DNA from: a candidate division KSB1 bacterium
GTDB lineage: Bacteria > Zhuqueibacterota > Zhuqueibacteria > Zhuqueibacterales > Zhuqueibacteraceae
DNA length: 64,000 nucleotides
Reading direction: 5' to 3'
NCBI GenBank assembly: GCA_034506255.1
Contig: JAPDPX010000008.1
Location: 186,001 to 250,000 of the forward strand
The stretch's first letter is position 1; the number at the start of each line of letters is the position of its first letter. This document shows positions 36,555 through 47,268 of the stretch, one piece after another. The position numbers and the translations under genes were made by a program. The notes beneath the pieces are model-generated. The model made no database searches. It was not told the DNA's origin and saw nothing but the letters and a program-made list of their open reading frames with translations.

Positions 36555-38180
36555 ATGCTTTTCAATTTTAAATGCATGACTCTATTCATCTTCATGCCGT
36601 TGCTCAGGCTTGATCCGAGTCTCGTCATCGCGCAGAGCCTCGAGGCCGTTGTCAACGTCAAAGCCCACGGCGCGAGCGGCAGCGGCGAGAAACTCGACAC
36701 CGAGGCGATACAAAAGGCCATCGACGCCTGCCACGCGCAGGGTGGCGGCACGGTTTATTTTCCCAACGGCACTTATCTCTCCGGCACGCTGGTGTTGAAG
36801 AGCAATGTCACGCTGCATCTCGAAGCCGGCGCGACACTTCTTGGCAGCGCCAATCTCGCGGATTACAAACCGTACGCGCTGAGGCCGGATTTGGAGGCGC
36901 AGCTTTTGGGCACGAGCAATCAAGACACCGGCAATTTGCACTTAATCTATGCGCAGAAGGCAAGCCATGTCGGCATCACCGGCAAGGGCAGAATCGACGG
37001 CAACGGCCGTGCGTTTTGGGATGAAAATTTTCTGCCGCGGCCTCGTCCAGCGCAGATGATCGAGTTCGAAACTTGTGAGGACGTGACGATCGAAAACGTG
37101 ACGCTGCAAAACAGCCCGTTTTGGGCGCTGCACATTTTGAGCAGCAACCGCGCGCGCATCGACGGCATCAAGATTCTCAATTATCGCCAAGGCCCGAACA
37201 CCGACGGCATCGATGTCAACTCTTCATCGAACGTGCAGATCACCAACGCTTTCATCGACACCGGCGACGACGCGATCTGCTTCAAATCGCATTTCCCGAA
37301 CGAGCCGGTGCAAAGCGTGACGGTCTCCAATTGCATTTTGATCAGCGACGATTCGGCGATCAAATTCGGCACGCGCTCGCACGGCGACATGAAATTCATC
37401 ACGATCGCGAATTGCATCATCCGCAACAGCACCTACGGCATCGCGTTTTTCATGAAGGATGGCGGCCATTACAACAACATCCGGATTTCCGACGTCATTT
37501 TGGAAAATGCGTCGTGGTCGGAAAGCCGCCGAACGGTTTATCCGATTTTCATGGACATTGAAAAACGCACGCCGGCTTCCGCGCTGGGAAAAATCAGCTG
37601 GATGAGTTTGCGCAATTTGACGATCACCACCGGCGGGCATTGCCTGATTGCGGGCATCCGCGAGCAGCCCCTCGAAGACATTGCGCTCGAAAACATTCGC
37701 ATGGTCGTGCCGTCGTGCGACGAGGTGCAGGGCAAATCCAAGCCGCGCGGCGTTCGCAATCTGGCTGCGCCGCCTCCCGGAACCGATTTCGCCGGCGTGC
37801 CTGCGCATTGGACGTTTGCGCACATCAACGGCTTGACGATCAAAAATCTTCAAATCGAAGTCGAGCATGAAAGCGCCGAGCGGCAGCGACATGCGATTTG
37901 GGGCGCGCACGTGCAAGCGGTGACGATCATGGAATTTGCGGGCCGCGCCGCGGGCTTGAACAGCACGCTGGCGACGATTCATCTCGAACAGGCGCGCAAT
38001 GTTTTTTTCAACGCCTGCCGTGCCGAGGCCGGCACGCACGTTTTTCTCCATCTCACAGGCAGGGACACGCAAAACGTTGCCGTGATGAACAGCGATTTGG
38101 CGATGGCGCAAAATGCCTTTGTGATCGATCGCGAGGTGCGGAAGAAAACGTTTTATCAAGCATCGAACCGGTTGAAATAA
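36555..38180 (+). CDS. GH28 family enzyme, exported, atypical active-site loop
   Basis: 541 aa from ATG 36555, which places a hydrophobic signal (TLFIFMPLLRLDPSLVIAQ) at the N-terminus; the frame opens at 36495 but that extension is unlikely. VNVKAHGASGSGEKLDTEAI begins the beta-helix. Catalytic Asp motifs NTDGID (Asp217, Asp220) and TGDDAICFKS (Asp238, Asp239) are intact. The usual GHG loop is replaced by SDDSAIKFGTRSHGDM and the RIK motif by FFMKDGG. This pattern occurs in exo-acting or rhamnogalacturonan-type GH28 relatives, so the linkage may differ from the enzyme at 6247. The gene follows the FAH hydrolase after 72 bp. Confidence 0.85.
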   Translation: MLFNFKCMTLFIFMPLLRLDPSLVIAQSLEAVVNVKAHGASGSGEKLDTEAIQKAIDACHAQGGGTVYFPNGTYLSGTLVLKSNVTLHLEAGATLLGSANLADYKPYALRPDLEAQLLGTSNQDTGNLHLIYAQKASHVGITGKGRIDGNGRAFWDENFLPRPRPAQMIEFETCEDVTIENVTLQNSPFWALHILSSNRARIDGIKILNYRQGPNTDGIDVNSSSNVQITNAFIDTGDDAICFKSHFPNEPVQSVTVSNCILISDDSAIKFGTRSHGDMKFITIANCIIRNSTYGIAFFMKDGGHYNNIRISDVILENASWSESRRTVYPIFMDIEKRTPASALGKISWMSLRNLTITTGGHCLIAGIREQPLEDIALENIRMVVPSCDEVQGKSKPRGVRNLAAPPPGTDFAGVPAHWTFAHINGLTIKNLQIEVEHESAERQRHAIWGAHVQAVTIMEFAGRAAGLNSTLATIHLEQARNVFFNACRAEAGTHVFLHLTGRDTQNVAVMNSDLAMAQNAFVIDREVRKKTFYQASNRLK

Positions 38181-38329
38181 AAAGGCCGGAAGAGATGAAA
38201 AGGTATTGATTTTAAAGGCAATTTTGTTTCATTTAAAAAATGTCAAGTCTGTCAAAGTCGCCGCGGCGCTCTTTTAAAAAGTTTGTTCAATATGGTTTTG
38301 CCAATTTTTTCCTGCAATGAGTTTATCTG

Positions 38330-39163
38330 ATGACCCTCGAACAACTGAACACGCTATATGATCTCTCCGGTCGCACGTTCGTGATCACCGGTGGCACCGG
38401 CGTCTTGGGAAGGGAGATGACGTGTGCCATTGCCGGCTGCCGCGCGAATGTCGCCCTCCTCACCCGCACACCCGAAACTGCTGCGCCGCTGCTCGCGCGC
38501 ATCGCGAACTGCAGCGGCCGGGCAATCGTCGTCCACGGCGACGTGTGTGAGGCTGGCACGCTGAGGAAGGCGGCGGATGAAATTATCAAAACATTCGGAC
38601 GCATTGACGGTTTGGTCAACGGCGCCGGCGGCAACAATCCCCGCGCCACCACGAGTCCCCAGCAATCTTTTTTTCAGTTGTCGAAGGAAGCGCTGGAATG
38701 GGTGATCAATTTGAACTTGATGGGTACCATTTTGCCGAGCCAAATTTTCGGGAAGTATATGGCCGAACAAAAAGAGGGCGTGATTTTGAATGTGTCATCG
38801 ATGAACGCCATTCGGCCCTTGACCCGCATTCCGGCATACTCGGCGGCAAAAGCGGCGGTGAGCAATTTCACGCAATGGCTGGCGGTTCACATGGCGCAGG
38901 AATATTCCCCGAACATCCGCGTCAATGCCATCGCCCCGGGATTTTTTCTAACTGAGCAGAATCGTTTCCTGCTCACAGACAAAGAAACGGGTGAATTGAC
39001 GCCGCGTGGGAAAAAAATCATTGAGCACACGCCGATGGGGCGATTTGGAAAACCGCAGGATCTGCTCGGTACCACGCTCTGGCTGCTCTCGCCGGCTTCG
39101 GCATTCGTTACCGGCGTCGTGGTGCCGGTAGACGGCGGGTTTTCGGCGTTCAGCGGCGTATAA
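38330..39163 (+). CDS. uxuB: D-mannonate oxidoreductase / fructuronate reductase, SDR type
   Basis: 277 aa short-chain dehydrogenase resembling the Bacillus YjmF/UxuB type rather than the long-chain E. coli UxuB. Motifs are TGGTGVLG, NGAGGNNPRATT, NVSSMNAIRPLTRIPAYSAAKAAVSNF (Ser, Tyr, Lys), QEYSPNIRVNAIAPGFFLTEQNRFLL, and PASAFVTGVVVPVDGGFSAFSGV. It would reduce D-fructuronate, made by UxaC or UxaE, to D-mannonate with NAD(P)H. The next step is normally mannonate dehydratase (uxuA), which is absent from this window. Instead gnd starts 77 bp downstream. Confidence 0.88.
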   Translation: MTLEQLNTLYDLSGRTFVITGGTGVLGREMTCAIAGCRANVALLTRTPETAAPLLARIANCSGRAIVVHGDVCEAGTLRKAADEIIKTFGRIDGLVNGAGGNNPRATTSPQQSFFQLSKEALEWVINLNLMGTILPSQIFGKYMAEQKEGVILNVSSMNAIRPLTRIPAYSAAKAAVSNFTQWLAVHMAQEYSPNIRVNAIAPGFFLTEQNRFLLTDKETGELTPRGKKIIEHTPMGRFGKPQDLLGTTLWLLSPASAFVTGVVVPVDGGFSAFSGV

Positions 39164-39240
39164 CCGGAGTGCAAAGATTGTGTCCCGCCCACTGCGATTG
39201 CGCACGCCGAACCGTCTTTTTATGAACTTCTTTCAGGAGA

Positions 39241-40701
<1,461 letters not shown>

Positions 40702-40708
40702 GACCAGC

Positions 40709-41980
40709 ATGCTCATCGGCAAAGGCTCGCCACACGAACTGCTCCGGGCGGCGCAGGTTTTGGAATTATGCGCGCAGGCATTTGAAAGCCGCAGTCTCAC
40801 CGGCAAGCGCATTCTCGCGATCATTCCCGACAACACGCGCAGCGCGCCCATCGACCTGATGTTCCGCACCGTTTATCAGTTGCTCGCCGATCGCGTCGCG
40901 CGTTTGGATTTTCTCATCGCGCTCGGCACCCATCCGCCGTTGTCCGAGGCCGGCATCAGCCAGCGGCTCGGCCTGGGCAACGGGGAATTGCGCACCCGAT
41001 ATGCCAAAGCGCGCATCTTCAACCACGCCTGGAATGATGCGCAGCAACTTGCCCGCCTCGGCACGATTGCCGCGGACACAGTAGCGGAGATTTCCAACGG
41101 CATGATGCACGAGCCGGTCACGATCACCATCAACAAAATGATTTTCGATTATGATCTGCTGATGATCATCGGGCCGACTTTTCCGCACGAGGTGGTGGGT
41201 TTTTCCGGCGGCAACAAATATCTCTTTCCCGGCATCGCGGGCAGGGAAATCATCGACATGTTTCACTGGCTGGGCGCGCTCATCACCAGTCCGGTGATCA
41301 TTGGGACAAAGCACACGCCGGTGCGGCGGGTCGTCGATCGCGCCGCGGCATTCGTGCCGGTTGAGCGGATGTGTCTGGCCCTGGTGGTGAAAGGCAGTGA
41401 TCTCGCCGGTTTGTACATCGGCACACCGGAGGAAGCGTGGAGCGCGGCGGCCGATCTGTCGCGGGAGATTCACATCATTTACAAAGAGCGGCCTTTTGCA
41501 AAAGTTCTCTCCTGCGCGCCGGCGATGTACAACGACTTGTGGGTGGGCGGCAAATGCACTTACAAACTGGAACCCGTGGTCACCGACGGCGGCGAGCTGA
41601 TCATTTATGCGCCGCACATCAGGGAGATTTCCGTGTCACACGGCGATGAGATCCGGCGTATCGGCTATCACGTGCGCGATTATTTTTTGAAGCAGATGGA
41701 CAAGTTTCGCGACGTGCCCGGTGGCATACTGGCGCACGCCACGCATGTGAAGGGAGTGGGAACGTTCGAGAACGGCATCGAAAAACCGCGCATAAACGTC
41801 GTGCTCGCCACGCAGATTCCCGCGGAGGTGTGCCGCAGCATCAATCTCGGCTATCGCGATCCGGCTGCGATCAAAATCGAAGAATGGCAGGATCGCGAAG
41901 ACGAAGGCATTCTCTTCGTTCCCAAAGCCGGTGAGATTCTTTATCGTTTGCGGGATGATCCTTTCAAGCAGCATGCATAA
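40709..41980 (+). CDS. LarA-superfamily nickel-dependent 2-hydroxyacid racemase/epimerase homologue
   Basis: 423 aa. LarA enzymes use a covalently bound nickel-pincer nucleotide to invert the C2 hydroxyl of hydroxyacids. The pattern is intact: IPDNTRSAP (residues 39-47), His106 (FNHAW), His160 and the cofactor-binding Lys170 (PHEVVGFSGGNKYLFPGIAG), and His186 (MFHWLG). Other members act on malate, aryl-lactates or, in the D-gluconate 2-epimerase subgroup, on gluconate. Here it lies between gnd and gntK and follows uxuB, whose product D-mannonate is the C2 epimer of D-gluconate. I infer mannonate-gluconate epimerase activity. The larB, larC and larE cofactor genes are not in the window. Lactate racemase activity cannot be excluded from sequence. 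Confidence 0.85.
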   Translation: MLIGKGSPHELLRAAQVLELCAQAFESRSLTGKRILAIIPDNTRSAPIDLMFRTVYQLLADRVARLDFLIALGTHPPLSEAGISQRLGLGNGELRTRYAKARIFNHAWNDAQQLARLGTIAADTVAEISNGMMHEPVTITINKMIFDYDLLMIIGPTFPHEVVGFSGGNKYLFPGIAGREIIDMFHWLGALITSPVIIGTKHTPVRRVVDRAAAFVPVERMCLALVVKGSDLAGLYIGTPEEAWSAAADLSREIHIIYKERPFAKVLSCAPAMYNDLWVGGKCTYKLEPVVTDGGELIIYAPHIREISVSHGDEIRRIGYHVRDYFLKQMDKFRDVPGGILAHATHVKGVGTFENGIEKPRINVVLATQIPAEVCRSINLGYRDPAAIKIEEWQDREDEGILFVPKAGEILYRLRDDPFKQHA

Positions 41981-42021
41981 CAACTTGTCCAACTGTCCGA
42001 ACGTGTTACTCTGGTGGCATC

Positions 42022-42048
42022 TGAAGTGCACCCCTAAAGTCGGACACT
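42022..42048 (+). mobile_element. Solo IS3-family-like terminus
   Basis: TGAAGTGCACCCCTAAAGTC and the following GGACACT match the usual terminal repeat wording of IS150-type IS3 elements (TGAA-TGCACCCC-AAAGT-GGACA). No IS3 transposase or second end is present nearby. The IS5-type element inserted 9 bases further on. It is a remnant if genuine. Confidence 0.45.
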
Positions 42049-42056
42049 CTTGCTAA

Positions 42057-43001
42057 GAGCCTATCCGAAAACCGCGAGGGTACGGCGAACGGCAATGATC
42101 GCACACGTCAGAGGGAGAAAGGCTTCATAATTGGCCGTCTTCTTTTCCCAACGAATGAGCAGCCGGCGATTTCCATTCATCCAACTGTGTGTGCGTTCCA
42201 CCACCCAGGGCCGCGCGCGATAACCCGGAATGTTCTTTTCCTGTGCGTGCTCTTCACCGCGGCGCCGCAGGTGTGCGGTGTAACCGTATGCTGCCACGAT
42301 TTTCGCCACTTCCGGATAATCACAGCCTACAGGTTTTGTTGCTTGCGTGTGGTCGGTTGGGGGCGTGCCATCACGAGATTGTCCAACACTGCTTTGGTTT
42401 CTTTGAAATCATTACGATTGGCTCCGCTCACCACCAGTGCCAGCGGAATGCCCCGGCCATCGGTCAGAAGATGCCGTTTGGTACCTCGCCTGGCGCGATC
42501 GGTGGGATTGGGGCCAGTGTTTTCGCCCCCCAGAGGGGCTTTCGTGATGGTACCATCCATAACTTGCCACTCCCACATCAGAGGGAGGACATGGTCATAA
42601 GTATGCACGCCCAGACGCCAAAGATCCAAAAACAGGCCCAACCGCACTCATTTTGGGAAACGATCATGAACGGTGCTGGGCGCACCGAACGAGCGCGGCA
42701 AGGCCTTCCACTGGATACCGGTCACCAAGATATAAAGATATAGTGGATGGCAAGGAAGGCTTGTTTGTCCGGCATCGGTGGTCTGCCACCTTTTGGTTTG
42801 TCTGGCCAAGGTGGCAGCAACATTTCAACGAGCTGCCAGAGTTCTTCGCTGGGTAAGAACCCGGGATTCACGTCGAATTCATTAGCATGAGTGGTATTCA
42901 TGCCAATGAAAGCTGGGAAAATAAATATAAAAATCTGGCATGTATTTTTGCCGCACTTTTAGTTGTTGATATTACGAACTTTCTGGTTTTCGGATAGACT
43001 C
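42057..43001 (-). mobile_element. Degenerate IS5-family insertion sequence, 945 bp
   Basis: Terminal inverted repeats are GAGCCTATCCGAAAACC at the left and its near-complement GGTTTTCGGATAGACTC at the right (one mismatch). TAA flanks both ends (42054-42056 and 43002-43004), a 3-bp TNA target duplication as expected for IS5-type elements. The transposase inside is on the - strand and is broken. The insertion separates larA-like from gntK; without it they would be about 97 bp apart. Confidence 0.85.
42061..42901 (-). pseudogene. IS5-family transposase, broken
   Basis: Reading from ATG at 42901 on the - strand gives NEFDVNPGFLPSEELWQLVE and PPWPDKPKGGRPPMPDKQAF, the usual DUF4096 N-terminus. 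A frameshift near IHYIFI (about 42740) leads into LVTGIQWKALPRSFGAPSTV. A TGA replaces the expected Trp at FPK-W (just before VRLGLFLDLWRLGV). MDGTITKA carries the first catalytic Asp, and DGRGIPLALVVSGANRND the second. Near 42327-42309 another short deletion shifts frame to CDYPEVAKIVAAYGY, and VERTHSWMNGNRRLLIRWEK carries the catalytic Glu. With three lesions this copy cannot encode active transposase. Confidence 0.8.
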
Positions 43002-43024
43002 TAAAGCTCGATTGGTAATTATCG

Positions 43025-43525
43025 ATGATCATTATTCTGATGGGCGTCACTGGTTGCGGCAAGACCACGATCGGCCGGCAACTGGCGCAGGAGCTGAACT
43101 GGCCGTTTTACGATGCTGACGATTTTCATCCGGCCGCCAATGTGGAAAAAATGCGCGCCGGCATTCCTCTGACGGATGAAGATCGTGAACCCTGGCTGCT
43201 GACGCTGCAAAATTTGATTCGCGAAAAGTTGAACGCCGGTCAGTCCGGCGTCCTGGCATGTTCGGCGCTGAAACAAAAATACCGCGACTGCTTGCGGGTC
43301 GATCCGGTGCAGGTGCGCTTCGTTTTTTTGCGGGGCGATTTCGACACCATCGCCCGGCGGCTGGCCGCACGCACGAATCATTACATGAATCCCAATCTGC
43401 TCGCCAGCCAGTTTGAAGCGTTGGAAGAGCCGGCCGACGCGCGCGCCGTCGATATTGCACAACCTCCCGCGGCCATCGTGGCGCGGATCCTGTCGGAGTT
43501 GCAGTTGCGGCAGCCGAATACCTGA
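43025..43525 (+). CDS. gntK: Gluconokinase
   Basis: 166-aa P-loop kinase (GntK/thermoresistant type) that phosphorylates D-gluconate to 6-phosphogluconate. Walker A is GVTGCGKTTIG near residues 6-16. FYDADDFHPAANVEKMRAGIPLTDEDREPWL is the substrate-binding region, and CSALKQKYRD with FVFLRGDFDTIARRLAAR follow. HYMNPNLLASQFEALEEP is the typical late segment. It starts 24 bp after the right end of the dead IS element. With gnd just beyond the IS it supplies the pentose-phosphate pathway from gluconate, which supports the gluconate-forming hypothesis for the LarA-like protein. Confidence 0.93.
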   Translation: MIIILMGVTGCGKTTIGRQLAQELNWPFYDADDFHPAANVEKMRAGIPLTDEDREPWLLTLQNLIREKLNAGQSGVLACSALKQKYRDCLRVDPVQVRFVFLRGDFDTIARRLAARTNHYMNPNLLASQFEALEEPADARAVDIAQPPAAIVARILSELQLRQPNT

Positions 43526-43673
43526 GCCGCTCAAGATCAGGCCGGCACCAGCGCGATTGCCGCCCGCCCTGCCGCATCTCGCGGCAGCGACTGGCCGCCA
43601 TCTGCGAATTTCCCGCCGTCGTTTTTGCCTCCTGGCAAAGCCGCCCGAGAAACTGCCGCTTTGCAGATCGACC

Positions 43674-43701
43674 TTGACATTTCCTCCGCTTCTGTTTATC
43701 C
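43674..43701 (+). promoter_or_regulatory. Candidate sigma-70 promoter of the amylase gene
   Basis: TTGACA at 43674-43679 and TTATCC at 43696-43701 with a 16-bp spacer, 67 bp before the amylase start. The rest of the 43526-43767 gap shows nothing distinct. AGGAG precedes ATG 43768 at a normal distance. Confidence 0.4.
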
Positions 43702-43767
43702 TTTGCCCATTTTTCAGACGTTCAGAAGAGATACAAGTCTGACCTCTCACAGACAAGGAGCGCGACC

Positions 43768-46700
43768 ATGAGAAGACTCGTGTTGGGCGTCGGGGTGGGT
43801 TTGTTGTTGAGTTGGCAGCAAGCGGCACTGCCACAAGACTTCATGCTGCAGGGCTGGTATTGGAATTATCCCGGCACGGCCGATGGCTACGTGTGGGCGG
43901 ACACGCTCAGCGCCAAAGCACAGGCGCTGGCGAACGCGGGATTTACTTACGTTTGGCTGCCGCCGCTCTCTCGCGCCAGTTTTGGCCAGACCAGCAACGG
44001 CTATGATCCGAAAGATTTATTCGATCTCGGTGAATTTGGCGGCGGCCCGACACGCTTCGGCACGCGCACTGACGTCAACGATCTCCTCGCCACTTTCAAC
44101 ACCTATGGCATCAAGGCTGTCGCGGACATGATTTACAACCACCGTGACGGCGGCAAGGCGGAAAACAATCCTTCTGTCGAAGGCTGGATTGAAAACTACA
44201 CTGCCGCGAAAGTGAATGCCGGCGATCAACCCTATCCTTCGGATCGCTATCGCTGCATTTTGCCCATCGGCGGCGCCACCGGCCGCGGCACGGGCACATA
44301 TTATTTCAAATTCAAATCCGCCTCCGAGCATTCCAATTTTTACAACAAGCCCTACAAGATTTACATGCAAACCAATGTCGTCGGCTATCAGGGCCAGCCG
44401 CCGCAAAATGAATCCGAGCCGAACGGCGGCGGCGGCTGCGGTGAGCCGAACAATGTGATCGCGTTGGGCATCGACATGCAGGCCAACATCGACGCGCTCG
44501 GCTGCAAAATCGACGAGTTCGCGCTCACGCTCGGCAGCAGCGATTTCAACGCCGCCGGCGACACGATTTGGATCTACACCAGCAACTCCAGCGGCTACAC
44601 CGATCATTACGTGTATGAAGTTTGGTACAACGGCAGCAATCATCAAAGCGCGATCAAGTATCAAACCTACACCGATTTCACCAGCATGCCCAGCGGCCGC
44701 GGCGACATGAATCACACCAATTTCAAACCCAACGGCAATCCCACCTGTCTCTGCGGCGATTGGGATTACATGTACTTTTTCTACGATTATGATCAAACCG
44801 TGCCGAGCACGCGCGATACGTTGTTTGCGTGGACGCGCTGGATGTGGAGCAACGTCGGCATTCGCGGTTTGCGCATGGATGCGGTCAAGCATTTCACGCC
44901 GCAATTCGTCGGCGACCTGCTCGATAATTTGCACGCGAATGGCATGGATCCCGGCATGGTGGTGGGTGAATGGTTCGATTCGAACTCCTACATCCTCAAA
45001 GACTGGGTGGATGATGTGAAGAGTTACATGGATGCCGGCACGCAGGCTGCGATCAAGCCGCGGGTGTTCGATTTCGCGCTGCGCGATGCCCTGGAGAAGG
45101 CCTGTGATCTTTATGGCTATGATGCGCGCCATGTGTTCACCTCCAGCATTGTCGATGCCCAGGGCGTGAGCGGCGATTATGCGGTGACCTTCGTCAACAA
45201 TCACGACTTTCGCGATCCCGGCCAGCCGGTGGACAACGATCCGATTCTCGCCTACGCCTACACGCTCACCAACAACCAGCTCGGCGTGGCCAGTGTGTTC
45301 TATCCGGATTACTACAGCAGTCTCAAAGGCAAAATCGACCAGCTCATCGAGATTCACAGGAATTACATCTATGGCGCGAGCAGCCGCGATTATCTCAGCC
45401 GCATCGGCACACCCTACAGCGCCACCTACACCGGCGGCTATCCCAACACGACGCTGCTTTATCAATTGCGCGGCGCGGTTTCCGGACGCGATGTGATCGT
45501 CGCCATCAACTTTGCCGGCGAGCAGCTCAAAGTCACGCATGGCGTCAACACTACGAGCTTGCCGGTTGGCGCGACGCTGGTCGATGTTGTAGGCAATTCC
45601 ACCACCGCTGTGTTGACCGTTAATGTCAGCAGTCAGGTGTATCTCGAACTGCCGGCGCGCAGCTATGCGGTGTGGGTGGAGGATGGCGGCAGTTGGGCGC
45701 AAGCCGGGGTCAGTGGTTTGGGTTCAACTTACACGTTCAACGAAGTTGACATGCTCGACAAAGACACGGGTTGGGCGGTGGCGACGAGCGGCAAGATTGC
45801 AAAAACCACCAACGGCGGTCTCAACTGGAGTGCAGTGACGAGCGGCACGTCGAACGCTTTGTACGGCGTCAAGGCAGTCGATGCCAATACGGTGGTGGTG
45901 GTCGGCGCGAGCAACACCATTCGCCGCACGACAAATGGCGGCAGTTCGTGGGTTTCGGTGGCGCCGAGCATGTCACCAACGCCGATTTGGCGCAAAGTCG
46001 ATGGCATCGGCAACACGCTCTATGCCGTCGGTTACGTCACTTCCGGCTCGCGACGCGTGCGCGTGGTGCGCTCCACCGATGGCGGTGCGACCTGGACGCG
46101 CATTGACGGCGGCACGATGGGCAGCACCAGTACGTCATCATCGACGGCGTTTTACGGCATCGATGTTGTGACGGCGGATATCGTCTACATTTGCGGCACG
46201 TATGCCACCGGCGGCAACAGCATCTACTTCACCAGCAACGGCACCAGCGCCTCGCCGACCTGGAGCGGTACTGCGACCGCCTCGCCTTTTTACAGCATCA
46301 CAATGATCAACAGCACCTGGGGCTATGCGGTCGGCAGCTCCTCGAAATATTATCAAACCACCAATGGCACAACCTTCTCATCGGTCGCGAGCAGCGGCCT
46401 GCCGAGCGGCATGTCGGTTTGGGACGTGTCGTGGAATGCAAACACGCAGCGGCTTTATCTCGCCGGCTTCACCGGCTCGAGCGGCTCGTATGTGCCACGC
46501 ATCTACCGCACCGGTGTGATGACCAGCTCGGCGGCTTCGGACGTGGTCACCGCGATGACGGTCAATCTGCCGAGCAACAGCCGTCTCTACTCTTTGGATG
46601 CCGAAACTTCCTCCGCTGCTTCCGGCGGCGACAAAACGCAAATTGCCTATTACGGCGCACTCGGCGTGGTGAAGCAGGCAGCGCCGGCTGATGCAGAGGT

Positions 46701-46995
46701 CGCGACGGCACCCGTGACGGCTTATGAATTGCTGGCCAACTATCCGAACCCATTCAATCCGACGACGACGATCACTTACCAAATTCCACAACCCGGTCGT
46801 GTCACGCTGCAGATTTTCAACATGCTCGGGCAGGTGGTGCGGACGCTGGTTGATGCGGAAGTCGCTGCCGGCGCGCACACGGTGGTTTGGGATGGCCGCG
46901 ACAGCGAGGGCGGGCAGGTTGCGAGTGGGGTGTATCTTTATCGCCTCCAGGCGGATAAAGTGGTGCTGACCAGGAAGATGTTGCTCGCCAAGTAG
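43768..46995 (+). CDS. Secreted alpha-amylase GH13 fused to Ycf48-like propeller and sorting domain
   Basis: 1075 aa. A signal peptide ends at about residue 22 (LPQ). Residues 25-640 are a GH13 amylase: region I DMIYNHRDGG (Asp120, His125), nucleophile Asp371 (GLRMDAVKHF), acid/base Glu401 (VVGEWF) and Asp480 (FVNNHD). An insertion around 145-335 enlarges domain B and includes a LTLGSSDFNAAGDTIW segment. Residues about 645-985 are five or so propeller repeats (GWAVATSGKIAKTTNGGLNW, RVVRSTDGGATW, VSSASSGLPS) of Ycf48/BNR type. Residues about 990-1075 are a FlgD/Por sorting domain (ELLANYPNPFNPTTTITY, IFNMLGQVVRTLV, LTRKMLLAK). The propeller is an unusual partner for an amylase. Confidence 0.88.
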   Translation: MRRLVLGVGVGLLLSWQQAALPQDFMLQGWYWNYPGTADGYVWADTLSAKAQALANAGFTYVWLPPLSRASFGQTSNGYDPKDLFDLGEFGGGPTRFGTRTDVNDLLATFNTYGIKAVADMIYNHRDGGKAENNPSVEGWIENYTAAKVNAGDQPYPSDRYRCILPIGGATGRGTGTYYFKFKSASEHSNFYNKPYKIYMQTNVVGYQGQPPQNESEPNGGGGCGEPNNVIALGIDMQANIDALGCKIDEFALTLGSSDFNAAGDTIWIYTSNSSGYTDHYVYEVWYNGSNHQSAIKYQTYTDFTSMPSGRGDMNHTNFKPNGNPTCLCGDWDYMYFFYDYDQTVPSTRDTLFAWTRWMWSNVGIRGLRMDAVKHFTPQFVGDLLDNLHANGMDPGMVVGEWFDSNSYILKDWVDDVKSYMDAGTQAAIKPRVFDFALRDALEKACDLYGYDARHVFTSSIVDAQGVSGDYAVTFVNNHDFRDPGQPVDNDPILAYAYTLTNNQLGVASVFYPDYYSSLKGKIDQLIEIHRNYIYGASSRDYLSRIGTPYSATYTGGYPNTTLLYQLRGAVSGRDVIVAINFAGEQLKVTHGVNTTSLPVGATLVDVVGNSTTAVLTVNVSSQVYLELPARSYAVWVEDGGSWAQAGVSGLGSTYTFNEVDMLDKDTGWAVATSGKIAKTTNGGLNWSAVTSGTSNALYGVKAVDANTVVVVGASNTIRRTTNGGSSWVSVAPSMSPTPIWRKVDGIGNTLYAVGYVTSGSRRVRVVRSTDGGATWTRIDGGTMGSTSTSSSTAFYGIDVVTADIVYICGTYATGGNSIYFTSNGTSASPTWSGTATASPFYSITMINSTWGYAVGSSSKYYQTTNGTTFSSVASSGLPSGMSVWDVSWNANTQRLYLAGFTGSSGSYVPRIYRTGVMTSSAASDVVTAMTVNLPSNSRLYSLDAETSSAASGGDKTQIAYYGALGVVKQAAPADAEVATAPVTAYELLANYPNPFNPTTTITYQIPQPGRVTLQIFNMLGQVVRTLVDAEVAAGAHTVVWDGRDSEGGQVASGVYLYRLQADKVVLTRKMLLAK

Positions 46996-47268
46996 CACAC
47001 ACCGCTTGTTGTGGATAAATAATGCCACCACCGGGCGCGCTCTGGCGGGTGCCACCCGCCAGGGCCATCCGCCGGGGCACATGCCAGCCTTGTGCCCGAT
47101 TTTGCCGCGGCCGTGCCGGAACAGGCTGCCGACGGGCAGGCCCATCCTGTTGAGCGGTGGCCGGCCGCAGCCTCCGGCGTGCCGGCACCGGCAGGTGGCT
47201 GGTGTGATAGCTGCAAACCTGCGGTCCAATGCTTGTGGCGCGGATCGATGTGATCTTTCAGCCACTAC

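Noticed and set aside
44017..45702. 561-aa open frame on the - strand inside the amylase
   Set aside because: Shadow of a strongly conserved GH13 gene; the Ile/Ala/Arg-rich translation resembles no protein.
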